Shown piece after piece: positions 1 through 8,508 of a stretch of DNA of 64,000 nucleotides. Position 1 is the first letter of the stretch, and each line of letters opens with the position of its first letter. The notes below the pieces were generated by a model. The model saw only the letters and a program-made list of their open reading frames with translations, ran no database searches and was not told the origin of the DNA. Both the position numbers and the translations under genes were made by a program. This DNA comes from Micromonospora orduensis (GTDB lineage Bacteria; Actinomycetota; Actinomycetes; Mycobacteriales; Micromonosporaceae): NCBI RefSeq assembly GCF_006228125.1, contig NZ_VDFY01000142.1:22281-86280 (forward strand), in the 5' to 3' direction.

Positions 1-955
1 CGGTGTAGCCCAGGGCGGTCGCGCCGGCCCCCACGCCGATCCGGGCCTCGTTCATCATGTGGAACATCTGCGCCAGCCCCTGGTGCGGGGTGCCGACGAG
101 GTGGCCCACCGCCCCGGGCCGGCCGTCCGGGCTGTGCTGGCCGTCGCCGAAGCTGAGCAGGGTGTTGGTGGTGCCCCGGAAGCCCATCTTGTGGTTGAGC
201 CCGGCCAGCACCACGTCGTTGCGCTCGCCGAGCGACCCGTTTGCGCCGACGAGCACCTTGGGCACGATGAACAGCGAGATCCCCTTGACTCCGGGTGGCC
301 CGCCGGGAATCCGGGCCAGCACCAGATGGACGATGTTCTCGGCCAGCTCGTGGTCACCGCCGGAGATCCACATCTTGGTGCCGAAGAGCCGGTACGTGCC
401 GTCGTCCTGCGGCTCGGCACGGGTGGTGATGTCGGCAAGTGAACTGCCCGCGTGCGGCTCCGACAGGCACATGGTGCCGAAGAACCGGCCGTCCAGCATG
501 GGCCGGACGTAGGTGTCCACCTGGTCGGCGCTGCCGTACGTCAGCAGCAGGTTGGCGTTGCCGAGGGTGAGCATCGGGTACGCGGAGGTGGCCACGTTGG
601 CGGCCTGGAACCAGGCGAAGCAGGCGGCGGCGACGGCGTGCGGCAGTTGCAGGCCGCCGACCGACTCGTCCAGCCCGGCGGTGAGCAGGCCGGCGTCGGC
701 GAAGCTGTCCAGTGCCGCCCGGATCTGCGGGATGAGCCGCACCCGCTGCCCGTCGAAGGTGGGTTCGGTGAGGTCGGCCGCCCGGTTGTGCGGCGCGAAC
801 TGCTCGGTGGCCACCCGCTCGGCGAGGTCCAGCGCGTCGTCGAACGTCTCCCGGGAGTGCTCGGCGTAGCGGGGACGCTCGACGAGGTGGGCCACCCGCA
901 GCCAGTCGTACAGCAGGAAATCCAGGTCACGGCGGGAGAGCAGGGTGGACGACAT
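1..955 (-). CDS. acyl-CoA dehydrogenase, C-terminus outside the window
   Basis: A flavoprotein that introduces a double bond alpha-beta to the thioester of an acyl-CoA. The start is the ATG at 955; 318 codons are present and the rest lies beyond the left edge. The visible part has the helical N-terminal domain and the beta-barrel domain with MCLSEPHAGSSLADI, the flavin/substrate-contacting segment of this family, then KMWISGGDHE. The last readable part, NEARIGVGAGAT, opens the C-terminal helical domain. The long N-terminus resembles the DmdC/AidB-like subgroup rather than short-chain beta-oxidation enzymes, so the substrate cannot be named. It is transcribed away from the MmcQ/YjbR gene at 1096. 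Confidence 0.9.
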   Translation of the reverse strand, partial: MSSTLLSRRDLDFLLYDWLRVAHLVERPRYAEHSRETFDDALDLAERVATEQFAPHNRAADLTEPTFDGQRVRLIPQIRAALDSFADAGLLTAGLDESVGGLQLPHAVAAACFAWFQAANVATSAYPMLTLGNANLLLTYGSADQVDTYVRPMLDGRFFGTMCLSEPHAGSSLADITTRAEPQDDGTYRLFGTKMWISGGDHELAENIVHLVLARIPGGPPGVKGISLFIVPKVLVGANGSLGERNDVVLAGLNHKMGFRGTTNTLLSFGDGQHSPDGRPGAVGHLVGTPHQGLAQMFHMMNEARIGVGAGATALGYT

Positions 956-1095
956 GGTACTCCTCGGCGGGCACGGGGCGGGGCGGCGCGGGCGGCGGCC
1001 CGACGTCGCCCCGGCCCATACTGGCGGATCGACCGGGCGCACACCACCGCCGGTGACTCGGGGACGTGTCGTACCCGTTCACTAGGGTCCTGCCC

Positions 1096-1506
1096 GTGAG
1101 CGCGCCCGGAGACGTCGACCCCGAGATCCTCGACCGGCTGCGTCCGATCTGCCGCGGGCTGCCGGAGACGTACGAGGAGCCGGCCTGGGTGGGCGTGCGC
1201 TGGCGGATCCGCAGACGCACCTTCGCCCACGTGCTCACCGTCGACCCGGCCCGGCAGGCGGTGCACGCGCGCGCCGCCGCGCTCGACCGTCCGGCCTGCC
1301 TGCTGGTCTTCCGCTCGCCGCTCGACGAGATCGCCGGTCTCCTGGGTTGCGGGCACCCGTTCTACAAGCCGGACTGGGGCCCGAACGTGATGGGCATGGT
1401 CCTGGCCGACGACACCGACTGGGACGAGGTCGGCGAGCTGCTCACCGAGAGCTACTGCGTGCTGGCGCCCAAACGGCTCGCCGCCCTGGTCGACCGCCCG
1501 GCGTGA
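1096..1506 (+). CDS. MmcQ/YjbR-like protein
   Basis: A 136-residue protein of the MmcQ/YjbR (CyaY-like fold) family, whose biochemical role is unknown. Family hallmarks are GLPETYEEPAW near the start, FAHVLTVD in the first strand region, and the WDEVGELLTESY segment followed by LAPKRLAAL at the end. I prefer the GTG at 1096 because the protein then begins SAPGDVDPEI, the usual length for the family; an upstream in-frame ATG at 1066 would add ten unlikely residues. It stands alone, divergent from the acyl-CoA dehydrogenase. Confidence 0.8.
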   Translation: MSAPGDVDPEILDRLRPICRGLPETYEEPAWVGVRWRIRRRTFAHVLTVDPARQAVHARAAALDRPACLLVFRSPLDEIAGLLGCGHPFYKPDWGPNVMGMVLADDTDWDEVGELLTESYCVLAPKRLAALVDRPA

Positions 1507-1534
1507 GAGCCCGCGGCCGTTTCGCGGGGGTTGA

Positions 1535-1684
1535 CCACCCTGCGGGGTCGGGCTGGGCGCGGCCGAGGTGACGCGGTGGCTGGAATGCCGGATCCTGCGG
1601 GCGCCCGGTGGCCACCTGCTGTGCGTGCTGCCGGTGGAGAGCCCGCCGGAGGTCTTCGCGGCGCAGGCCCGCACCTGGTCCTGA
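1535..1684 (+). pseudogene. remnant of a VOC/glyoxalase-like gene (C-terminus only)
   Basis: The frame ending at the TGA at 1682-1684 reads as the C-terminal tail of a VOC-superfamily protein, with RILRAPGGHLLCVLPV, resembling the APGG-x-x-CVVP strand of actinobacterial glyoxalase-like proteins. An in-frame stop at 1532-1534 and no start codon or N-terminal domain leave about 49 residues. I read it as a decayed fragment. The family assignment rests on one short motif and is tentative. Confidence 0.4.
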
Positions 1685-1724
1685 GCTGCCGGGCTGTCAC
1701 AGGTCGGCGCTAGGGTCCCGGGCT

Positions 1725-2420
1725 ATGGCTGATTTCGTGTTGGTGGCGGGGGCGTGGCTGGGCTCGTGGGCGTGGGATGAGGTGGTGCCGCCGCTGCGCG
1801 CGGCCGGGCACGGCACCCATCCGCTGACCCTCTCCGGCCTCGCCGAGAGGCGGGATGTGCCCGCCGGGCAGCAGACCCACGTGCGGGACGTCGTCGGTGA
1901 GATCGAGCGGCGCGACCTGCGCGATGTGGTGCTGGTCGGGCACAGCTACTCGGGCATCCCGGTGGGGCAGGCCGCCGAGCGGATCGGCGACCGGCTGACC
2001 CGGGTGGTCTTCGTCGACGCGGAGGTGCCTGTCGACGGCGGGTCGTTCGCGTCCGGCTGGTGGCAGGGCCGGGCGGTGTTCGAGGCGCTGATCGCCGACA
2101 ACGGCGGTGTCTGGCCGCCGCCGGCAGCGGCCGAGTTCGACGGCCAGGGGCTCACCGACGAGCAGGTCGCCCGGCTGGTCGAGGGCGTCACCCCGCACCC
2201 GGGGGCGACGCTGACCGAGCCGGCCGTGCTCGACCGGCCGCTGGGCGAGGTGCCCGCGACGTACATCAAGTGTCTGCTCGACGGCCCGGAGCCCAACGAC
2301 ACGGTCGCCGGCCTGCTGGCCAGTGAGCACTGGCGTCTGGTCACGATGGACACCGGCCACTGGCCGATGTTCTCCCAGCCCACCGAGCTGGCGCGGTTGC
2401 TGCTGGAGGCGGCCGGCTGA
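1725..2420 (+). CDS. alpha/beta hydrolase
   Basis: A 231-residue single-domain alpha/beta hydrolase, probably cytoplasmic because no signal peptide is visible. It opens with FVLVAGAWLGSWAW (oxyanion-hole side) and has the nucleophile elbow GHSYSG around residue 70, with Ser as nucleophile. The acid is probably the Asp in VVFVDAEVP or a later one, and the catalytic His lies in MDTGHWPMFSQP near the C-terminus. It looks like the small esterase family related to plant methylesterases and salicylate-binding proteins. The substrate is unknown. It is convergent with the MFS gene, with only 7 bases between stops. Confidence 0.85.
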   Translation: MADFVLVAGAWLGSWAWDEVVPPLRAAGHGTHPLTLSGLAERRDVPAGQQTHVRDVVGEIERRDLRDVVLVGHSYSGIPVGQAAERIGDRLTRVVFVDAEVPVDGGSFASGWWQGRAVFEALIADNGGVWPPPAAAEFDGQGLTDEQVARLVEGVTPHPGATLTEPAVLDRPLGEVPATYIKCLLDGPEPNDTVAGLLASEHWRLVTMDTGHWPMFSQPTELARLLLEAAG

Positions 2421-2427
2421 CCGGCGG

Positions 2428-3684
2428 TCAGTGCGCCGCCTCGTCGAGGCTGGCGATGCGGCGCACCGGCGAGGCGAGCAGCCAGAGCACGGCGAGCGTG
2501 CCGCCCAGCCCGGCGACGACCAGGGCCGGCCGCAACCCGACGGCGGTGCCCAGCACGCCGCCGACCAGCGCGCCCAGCGGCCGGATGCCGTAGTTGACGG
2601 CGCTGTACGCGCCGGCCCGGCGGCCGCGCGCGTCGTCGGGCGTGACCGCGGCCAGCAGGGCGTTGAGGTTGATGTCCATCAGCATCACTCCGAAGCTGGA
2701 GACCAGCTCGATGGCCGCCAGCATGGAGATCTTCGCCCAGGTGGGGCCGGTGACCAGAGCGGTCAGCGCCAGCGGTGCCGAAAACAGCACCACGCCGATC
2801 ATCGTGGTGCGGCCCAGCCCGATGGCCCGTGCGATGCGGGGGGTCAGCGCCGCACCCGCCAACCCGCCGAGCGCCCCGGTGCCGAAGGCCAGCCCGATGG
2901 CGCCGGCCGACAGGCCGAGGTCACGGCTTGCGTACAGCACCAGCAGGGCGGAGGCGATGAAGGTGAAGAAGTTGACCGTGCTGGTGCAACCGAGCGCGGC
3001 GCGCAGCACCGGGTGGCGCAGCACCAGCACCAGCCCTTCGCGGACCATGCCGAGCGTGGACGTCCGGCGCGGCGGCGGGGGCGCCTCGGTCACCGGGATG
3101 CGGCGCAGCAGCAGCGCGGAGCCGAGGAAGGACACCGCGTCGACGACGATCGCCACCGGCGCGCTGAGCGCCTGGACCAGCCCGCCGCCCACGGCCGGGC
3201 CGGCGATGAAGGACAGCGACCGGCTCATGCTCAGCTTGCTGTTCGCGTCCACGTACGCCGACCGGGGCACCAGGGCGACGAAGAACGCCTGGTGTCCCAG
3301 GGCGAACAGCACCGCTCCGGCACCGGTGAGCAACGCCACCAGGTAGAGCTGGGTGAGGGTGATCGCGTCGAACAGGTAGGCCACCGGCAGGCTGAACAGC
3401 ACGGCCGCGCGGATCAGGTCCGCGATGATCAGGAGTCGCCGTTTGTGGGTGCGCTGGTCCACCCACGCACCCAGGAACAGGCCCAGCAGGTTGGGCAGCC
3501 AGATCAGCGCGGTGAGGACGCTGACCTGCAGGGGCGTCGCGGTGAGCAGGGAGACGGCGATCAACGGCAGCGCGAGTTCGCTGATCCGGTCGCCGAACTG
3601 CGAGATCGTCTCGCCGATCCAGAAGGTGCGGAACCGCCGGTCGCGGTGCAGGGCGGGCGGGGGCGCCGTGTCGACGGTGGTCAT
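2428..3684 (-). CDS. MFS transporter (efflux type)
   Basis: A 418-residue major facilitator protein with about twelve hydrophobic segments, a short cytosolic N-terminus, and GAWVDQRTHKRRLL in the loop between TM2 and TM3 (the family A-like motif). It belongs to the macrolide-efflux/MefA-like or enterobactin-exporter-like group by general pattern. The substrate is not determinable. Its ATG at 3684 overlaps the TGA of the upstream ArsR-type regulator by four bases, so the two are translationally coupled and the regulator very probably controls the exporter. Confidence 0.85.
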   Translation of the reverse strand: MTTVDTAPPPALHRDRRFRTFWIGETISQFGDRISELALPLIAVSLLTATPLQVSVLTALIWLPNLLGLFLGAWVDQRTHKRRLLIIADLIRAAVLFSLPVAYLFDAITLTQLYLVALLTGAGAVLFALGHQAFFVALVPRSAYVDANSKLSMSRSLSFIAGPAVGGGLVQALSAPVAIVVDAVSFLGSALLLRRIPVTEAPPPPRRTSTLGMVREGLVLVLRHPVLRAALGCTSTVNFFTFIASALLVLYASRDLGLSAGAIGLAFGTGALGGLAGAALTPRIARAIGLGRTTMIGVVLFSAPLALTALVTGPTWAKISMLAAIELVSSFGVMLMDINLNALLAAVTPDDARGRRAGAYSAVNYGIRPLGALVGGVLGTAVGLRPALVVAGLGGTLAVLWLLASPVRRIASLDEAAH

Positions 3685-4277
3685 GACGTGGACGTGTCGT
3701 CGCCGGGTTCGGGCAGCAGGTAGCGCAGCATCCGCACGGTCCGCGCGCCGTCCGGTGGCGTCTCGTCGTCCTTGCGCCGCACGTACGGGGCGAGCAGCTC
3801 CTCGATGGCGCTCTCCACGTCCCGCAGCTCGTCGGGGGTGGCGACGAACCGCGTGTCGGCGACCCCGGCCAGCCCTCGCCACTCGCCGTCCAGCCGGGGT
3901 TCCTCGTGCAGCAACCACTGCTGCGGCGTCTCGGCGTACCTGGCGAACATCTCGCCGCGCAGCTGTCGTCCGGCGGCCTGCCCCTCGGCGTCGTCGGGCA
4001 GGGCGAAGCGGAAGCCCCGGGCCGCTGCCTGCCACCAGCGTTCCCGCTTGCTGGCGGTGCCCTCGGCGTCGGTGACCAGGCCGAATGTGGCGAGGTGCCG
4101 CAGGTGCCAGCTGACCACCGACGGGGTGGCGCCGACGTGCGGCGAGAGCCCGGTGGCGGTGGCCGGGCCGTGCCGCTGGAGCCGGTCGAGGATGGCGAGC
4201 CGGACCGGATGGGCCAGTGCCCGCAGCGCCTGCGGCTCGGTGATCTCGAAATCCCCGTACGGGTTCTTGAGAGACAT
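3681..4277 (-). CDS. ArsR-type winged-helix regulator
   Basis: A 198-residue DNA-binding protein with an N-terminal winged helix (about residues 15-85: LRALAHPVRLAILDRL, then VSWHLRHLATFGLV). A longer C-terminal helical domain replaces the metal-binding helix of classical ArsR proteins, so it probably senses a small organic ligand or protein rather than a metal. I see no cysteine-rich metal site. I use the ATG at 4277, followed by SLKNPYGDFEI. It overlaps the downstream MFS gene by ATGA and is likely its regulator. Confidence 0.85.
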   Translation of the reverse strand: MSLKNPYGDFEITEPQALRALAHPVRLAILDRLQRHGPATATGLSPHVGATPSVVSWHLRHLATFGLVTDAEGTASKRERWWQAAARGFRFALPDDAEGQAAGRQLRGEMFARYAETPQQWLLHEEPRLDGEWRGLAGVADTRFVATPDELRDVESAIEELLAPYVRRKDDETPPDGARTVRMLRYLLPEPGDDTSTS

Positions 4278-4326
4278 GTTTCGAAAGTAGTCTCTCAGGT
4301 TATCCCGGCGCAACCCCCCGGCGCGG

Positions 4327-5892
4327 TCAGCTCACCCCCAACCGGGCCAACGGTTCGACCAGCTCGCGCTCCTCGTAGCTGAGGTGCGACAGCAGGGCGT
4401 CGGTCAGCAGGTTCACCGCCTCGCGCAGCTCGGCCAGGCCGTCCGGCGCTCCGACGTACGCGACCAGGGCGCGATCGACCCCCTCCAGCACGTCGTGGAT
4501 GACGTGGTGCTCCTGCTCCAGCCGGTCGATGACCGGACGGAGGCGGGGGTCGGCCTGCCGCAGCCGCGGAAAGAGCGCCTGGTCCTCGATGGTGTGGTGG
4601 GTGGTGACGATGCGGCAGTACGACTCGCAGTAGGCGCCGAGCGTCCACCGGTTCTGCCGCATGGTCATCGTGTTGATCTGGGAGCGGGCGGCACCGGCGT
4701 CGATCTCACCGGCCGCGACCTGCTCGATGAGGTCGTGGATCTGGGCCAGCTCGCCCCGCAGTCCGTCGTGCACCTGCACCAGGTGCTGACCGGTCGCCTG
4801 CTCGTGCGCGGTGTAGGTGCGCGTCGGGTCGGGCGCCGGCCCGGTCGGGCGGGCCGACTCGTCCCACACCTGGCGGTCACTGAGCCGCCGGCCGTCGTCG
4901 GGGGTCGGCACCACGGCGAAGGCGCCGGCCGTCACCCTCGCCCGGGCCGCGGGCGCCGCAGGCGCGACGGCCACCGGTGGCACCACGGCCGGCCCGGCCC
5001 CCCGGTTGCGCTCGGCGGCCACCAGCTCGCGGACGGCGGGCGCCACCTCGCCGGCGAACCGGCGCAGGTCGTCGGGGTCGTCGCTGGCCAGGATGAACGT
5101 GCCGATGCCGTCGCCAAGCGCCAGTTCGGCCAGTTCCCGCGCCCACTGCTCGGCGGGGCCGTTCAGCGGTCCGCGTCCGACTGTCGAGAACGTGCCGGAG
5201 ATGTTGAGCAGCCGGCGCACGTCCCGGGGCGAGCGGCCCGCTTCCCGCGCGGCGTCGTCGATGATGGCGTTGCCCCTGGTCAGGTCACCGGGCTGGAGGT
5301 AGCCCAGGCTGGGCAGCCACCCGTCGGCCCGGCGGCCGGTGAGCGCCAGCATGCGCGGCTTGTACGCGCCCAGCCAGATCGGCACCGCGTGGGCGGGGGC
5401 CGGGCCGCGCTTGGCGCCGACCACCCGGTGGAACTCGCCGTCGACCCGGACGCCACCGCGCGCCTCGGCGTCCCAGATCTGCCGGATGACCTCGATGGCC
5501 TCCTCCAGCGCCCGTACGCCCTCCCCGGCGGTCAGCCGTCGACCGCCCATCGCCTCGATGGCGTCCCAGAACGCCCCCGCGCCGAGACCCAGGGCGACCC
5601 GGCCGCCGGTGAGCAGGTCGAGGCTGGCGACGCCGCGGGCGAGCACCGCCGGTGGGCGCAGTGGCAGGTTCGTGACGTTCGCCGACAGGTGCACCCGGTT
5701 GGTGCGGGCCGCCACGAAGCTCAGCAGTGTCCAGGTGTCGAGGAACCGGGGCTGATACGGGTGGTCCTGGAAGGTCACGAGGTCGAGTCCGACCTGCTCG
5801 GCGAGGACGGCGAGACCGACGGTGCGGTCCGGGTCGTCGTTGCCGGGCGTGGTGAACGAGCCGAAGATCACCTCGTGGCCGTAGTCGCTCAT
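4327..5892 (-). CDS. luciferase-like oxidoreductase fused to a hemerythrin domain
   Basis: A 521-residue fusion. Residues about 8-300 are a luciferase-like (TIM-barrel) oxidoreductase of the F420- or flavin-dependent type, with GGRVALGLGAG and VPIWLGAYKPRML typical of the family. A Pro/Ala-rich linker spans about 305-365. Residues about 370-520 are an HHE hemerythrin four-helix domain with the iron-ligand pattern: HDGL, HHTIEDQALFPRL, EQEHHVIHD and HLSYEEREL. The fusion suggests an oxidoreductase whose activity is tied to a di-iron oxygen- or NO-sensing centre. This is inference. A GGGAGG ribosome site lies eight bases upstream of the ATG at 5892. It is divergent from a MarR regulator across an inverted repeat. 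Confidence 0.85.
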   Translation of the reverse strand: MSDYGHEVIFGSFTTPGNDDPDRTVGLAVLAEQVGLDLVTFQDHPYQPRFLDTWTLLSFVAARTNRVHLSANVTNLPLRPPAVLARGVASLDLLTGGRVALGLGAGAFWDAIEAMGGRRLTAGEGVRALEEAIEVIRQIWDAEARGGVRVDGEFHRVVGAKRGPAPAHAVPIWLGAYKPRMLALTGRRADGWLPSLGYLQPGDLTRGNAIIDDAAREAGRSPRDVRRLLNISGTFSTVGRGPLNGPAEQWARELAELALGDGIGTFILASDDPDDLRRFAGEVAPAVRELVAAERNRGAGPAVVPPVAVAPAAPAARARVTAGAFAVVPTPDDGRRLSDRQVWDESARPTGPAPDPTRTYTAHEQATGQHLVQVHDGLRGELAQIHDLIEQVAAGEIDAGAARSQINTMTMRQNRWTLGAYCESYCRIVTTHHTIEDQALFPRLRQADPRLRPVIDRLEQEHHVIHDVLEGVDRALVAYVGAPDGLAELREAVNLLTDALLSHLSYEERELVEPLARLGVS

Positions 5893-5931
5893 CTGCGAGC
5901 CTCCCGTTCCGCGCAATGCGTCATGCGCTCA

Positions 5932-5968
5932 ACCTTATGCCAGACAGAACATCTACTGCCAACAAGGT
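5932..5968. promoter_or_regulatory. inverted repeat, candidate MarR operator
   Basis: ACCTTATGCCAG at 5932-5943 is mirrored by CTGCCAACAAGGT at 5956-5968, an imperfect palindrome with a 12-base centre. It sits in the 102-base gap between the divergent luciferase-hemerythrin and MarR genes, which fits an operator controlling both. Confidence 0.5.
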
Positions 5969-5994
5969 ATGCCGTGCTGCGCTATTGTCGTCCC

Positions 5995-6561
5995 ATGACG
6001 GGTGCCACCGACCGGCCGGACCGGCCCGATCCGCTCGACGACGACCTGGGCTGGATGCTCGGGATCGTGTTCCGGGGCCACGTCAAGGCGGCCGAGCACG
6101 CCCTGGCCGACTTCCCCGGCGGCCCGCGCGGCTACCAGGTGCTCACCGCCGCGGTCAACGGGCCGGCCCGCAACCAGGGCGCGATCGCCGAGGAGCTCGG
6201 CATCGACCGCACAGTGCTCACGTACCTGATCGACGACCTGGAGCGTCCCGGGTTCGTCGCCCGACGGGCGGACCCGGCCGACCGGCGCAGCCGGCTGGTG
6301 GACGTCACCGACGCCGGCCGGGCGGCCTGGGAGCAGCGACGGCGAGCGCTGCGACAGGTCGAGTCACATCTGCTGGGGGCGCTCACGCCGGCCGAGTCGG
6401 CGACGCTGCGGGCCCTGCTGCAACGCGTCGCCTGCTCGACCCAGGCGACCGACCCGCTGCGGGACCTCTGCGAGGTGGTCGAGCAGGTGCGGCCAGAGCC
6501 GGACCCGACCGATCCGCCGACCGGCGGGCGCCGGGCCGGACGTCGCCCGGGCACGTCCTGA
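5995..6561 (+). CDS. MarR-family regulator
   Basis: A 188-residue winged-helix repressor. The DNA-binding part covers about residues 50-125, with QGAIAEELGIDRTVLTYLID as recognition region and RRADPADRRSRLVDVTDAG as the beta-wing. Dimerisation helices flank it on both sides. The C-terminal 25 residues are Pro/Arg-rich and probably disordered. I use the ATG at 5995. It is divergent from the luciferase-hemerythrin gene and probably represses it and itself through the inverted repeat at 5932-5968. The ligand is unknown. No conserved redox cysteine is obvious. Confidence 0.88.
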   Translation: MTGATDRPDRPDPLDDDLGWMLGIVFRGHVKAAEHALADFPGGPRGYQVLTAAVNGPARNQGAIAEELGIDRTVLTYLIDDLERPGFVARRADPADRRSRLVDVTDAGRAAWEQRRRALRQVESHLLGALTPAESATLRALLQRVACSTQATDPLRDLCEVVEQVRPEPDPTDPPTGGRRAGRRPGTS

Positions 6562-6589
6562 CCACCGCCGACAGCGGCGGGAACGGTAC

Positions 6590-6641
6590 GGGTCCGCCGG
6601 CGCCGCCCGACCGTGGTGCGTCGAGCGGCTTCGGCGGACCC
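6590..6641. terminator. possible bidirectional terminator
   Basis: GGGTCCGCCG (6590-6599) pairs with CGGCGGACCC (6632-6641) over a 32-base, partly self-complementary loop. It lies between the convergent MarR and PHP genes. No T-tract follows in either direction. Confidence 0.4.
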
Positions 6642-6655
6642 GCTGTGCCGCTGCG

Positions 6656-8164
6656 TCAGCGCACGTGCACGAAGACCGGGTTCGAGTAGAACCACAGGTC
6701 GTCCCACGGGCTCTCCAGCCCGTCGGCGAGCGGCTCGGCCTCGTCGGTGCTGGTGCCGCGCACCCGCGCGTACGTGTCGGCCTCGACGTCGCGCAGGGTG
6801 TGCCGGATGACGTACTCGTCGCCCTGTCGACGCCAGTCGCGCGGGCCGAACCGGGCCACCACACCGGTGGTGGGGTTGGTGTCGGCGTCCAGGTTGGCGC
6901 TCGGCCCGGTGATCTGACCGACGATCAGGTCGACCCGGCGGACCTCGGGGCGGTCCCCGTTGGCGTTCACACCGCCCAGCGGGCGGAACCGGATCTCGAT
7001 CTCGACGTCGGTACGGCTGCGGCGGCTGACCGTGATGGTCTCGCCCACCTCTGCCGTCTTCCCCTGCGACCTGGCGGTCACGTCGAGGCCGCGGATCAGG
7101 TCACCGGTGGTCACCCAGATCCGGCCGTTGCGCAGACCGTCCATGATGTCGCCGTAGTCCTGACGGGCGTGTACGTAGGTCTTGCTGTACTCCCCCGGCC
7201 AGAAGTCCGAGCCGCCGCGCGTCCAGTGCACGTGCGAGTCCGACGTCGCGGTGATCCACCAGCGGCGGCCCTCACCGAGCAGCGAGTCCCAGAGGCCACC
7301 GACCCGCGCGGTCATCTGGTCGAAGCCGCCGTAGGTGGGGTGGTTGCCGTACCCGCCGCGCTTGCCGCCGTTGAGCGGGCCGGCCTGGTGCCCGGGCGCG
7401 CCCTCGAAGCCGATGTAGACGTCCGGCGCGGCGTTGTTGCCGTTGCGGAACTCGCGGGGCGTGTCCTGGCCGTACACGCCGAGGCCGGGCGCGGAGCGGG
7501 ACGTGTGGTGGGCGATGACCAGCGGCTGGTGCGGCATCCCCCGCGCGACCTTGAGGAACTCCACCATCCTGGCCTCGGTGTCGCGGGCCGGGTCGGTGGG
7601 GAACGCGTCGTACTTGGCGAACCGGCTCTCCAACTCGAAGAGCTGCTTCGCCTCGTCGTCGTGGCGCGGGATCATCAGCGTGTGGTGGTCCAGCGACGGC
7701 GCGTCGAACTCCATGCCCCAGAACTGGAGCACCTCGGGGACCAGCTTGCGCGAGCGCAGCAGGTCGGGGTACGCCTGCTCGATGTTCACCTTGGAGTGCG
7801 TCGGTCCACCGTGGTCGGTGCACATGGCCCAGCTCAGGCCGAAGTTCTTGGCCATGATGGCGTTCGTGACGATCGGGTAGACGGCGTCCGCGCCCTTGTG
7901 GAAGACGACCGGGCTCTTCGTCGTGTCGAACTCTCCGCTGTACTCGGAGTGGACGTGGTGGTCACCCGCACGCCACGACCGGTTCTTCGCGGCGCCCCGG
8001 TCGCTCGTTGCGTCGCCGGGCCCGCGCTCCTCGTCGGCCCACGCCGCGCCGGCGCCCACCAGAGGGCTGGCGGCGGCGAGCGTGGCGCCGACGCCGGCGT
8101 ACTTGACCAGCTTCCGCCGCGACAGCTGCGCGTGCTCGGCCTGTTCGGATTGCTTGTCTCTCAC
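6656..8164 (-). CDS. secreted PHP-type phosphoesterase-like protein (Tat signal)
   Basis: A 502-residue protein with a twin-arginine signal (SRRKLVKYAGVG, then an Ala-rich stretch to about residue 44), so it is exported folded. The mature part opens with the metal-binding motif DHHVHSEYSG, typical of PHP-domain metallophosphoesterases. Further His/Asp motifs are MCTDHGGPTH, IAHHTSR and TSDSHVHW. The C-terminal 150 residues form a beta-rich region. Export with bound metals would explain the Tat route. The substrate is unknown. The GTG start at 8164 follows a GGAGAGG ribosome site. It is convergent with the MarR gene and preceded by a 344-base gap. Confidence 0.75.
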   Translation of the reverse strand: MRDKQSEQAEHAQLSRRKLVKYAGVGATLAAASPLVGAGAAWADEERGPGDATSDRGAAKNRSWRAGDHHVHSEYSGEFDTTKSPVVFHKGADAVYPIVTNAIMAKNFGLSWAMCTDHGGPTHSKVNIEQAYPDLLRSRKLVPEVLQFWGMEFDAPSLDHHTLMIPRHDDEAKQLFELESRFAKYDAFPTDPARDTEARMVEFLKVARGMPHQPLVIAHHTSRSAPGLGVYGQDTPREFRNGNNAAPDVYIGFEGAPGHQAGPLNGGKRGGYGNHPTYGGFDQMTARVGGLWDSLLGEGRRWWITATSDSHVHWTRGGSDFWPGEYSKTYVHARQDYGDIMDGLRNGRIWVTTGDLIRGLDVTARSQGKTAEVGETITVSRRSRTDVEIEIRFRPLGGVNANGDRPEVRRVDLIVGQITGPSANLDADTNPTTGVVARFGPRDWRRQGDEYVIRHTLRDVEADTYARVRGTSTDEAEPLADGLESPWDDLWFYSNPVFVHVR

Positions 8165-8508
8165 CTGAGAGCCTCTCCTCGATCAAGCGGATGCTCTTTC
8201 GATCAAGAAGCCTCGGAGAGGGTGGTGAACAGGCGTTGTACGTGGCGCGGGGCCACGATGAACTGATTCAGGGCACCTGCCGGTTGTCCGGCGCCGTCCG
8301 GGCCGACGACTGCTCGGCCGGCGCGGTGACCACCGACGGCGCGACGGCGACGCTGGGCAGCCCGGCCCGGCCGGTGACCGGAAGGACCAGCTCGCTGCGG
8401 CCGGATCTGACCGCGACTCGCGTACCGCCCCGCGAGACGCCCAACGCCTGACGCGGCGACCCGGGACACGCCTTGTGACGCTGCCCCGCACCGGCGACAA
8501 TCGGCCCC
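8165..8508. other. intergenic region, no gene supported
   Basis: This 344-base gap lies between the divergent Tat-exported PHP protein and the lipoprotein gene, so it must carry both promoters. Short open frames exist on both strands, but none shows recognisable motifs, a ribosome site or family resemblance. GATCAAG occurs twice near 8180-8206, within the leader of the PHP gene, and could be a binding repeat. Confidence 0.5.

Noticed and set aside
2323..3723. Long plus-strand open frame of 466 codons antisense to the MFS gene
   Set aside because: Composition is rich in Arg, Gly, Gln and Asp with no motif or hydrophobic pattern, while the minus strand encodes a clear twelve-helix transporter. 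It is a GC-driven shadow.
4384..5994. Long plus-strand open frame running into the MarR gene
   Set aside because: It is antisense to the luciferase-hemerythrin gene, and the real MarR protein begins at the ATG at 5995. The upstream part has no family pattern.
8191..8451. Short open frames on both strands in the gap between PHP and lipoprotein genes
   Set aside because: No ribosome site, no recognisable motif, and no agreement of any frame with a known family. I leave the region as promoter space.
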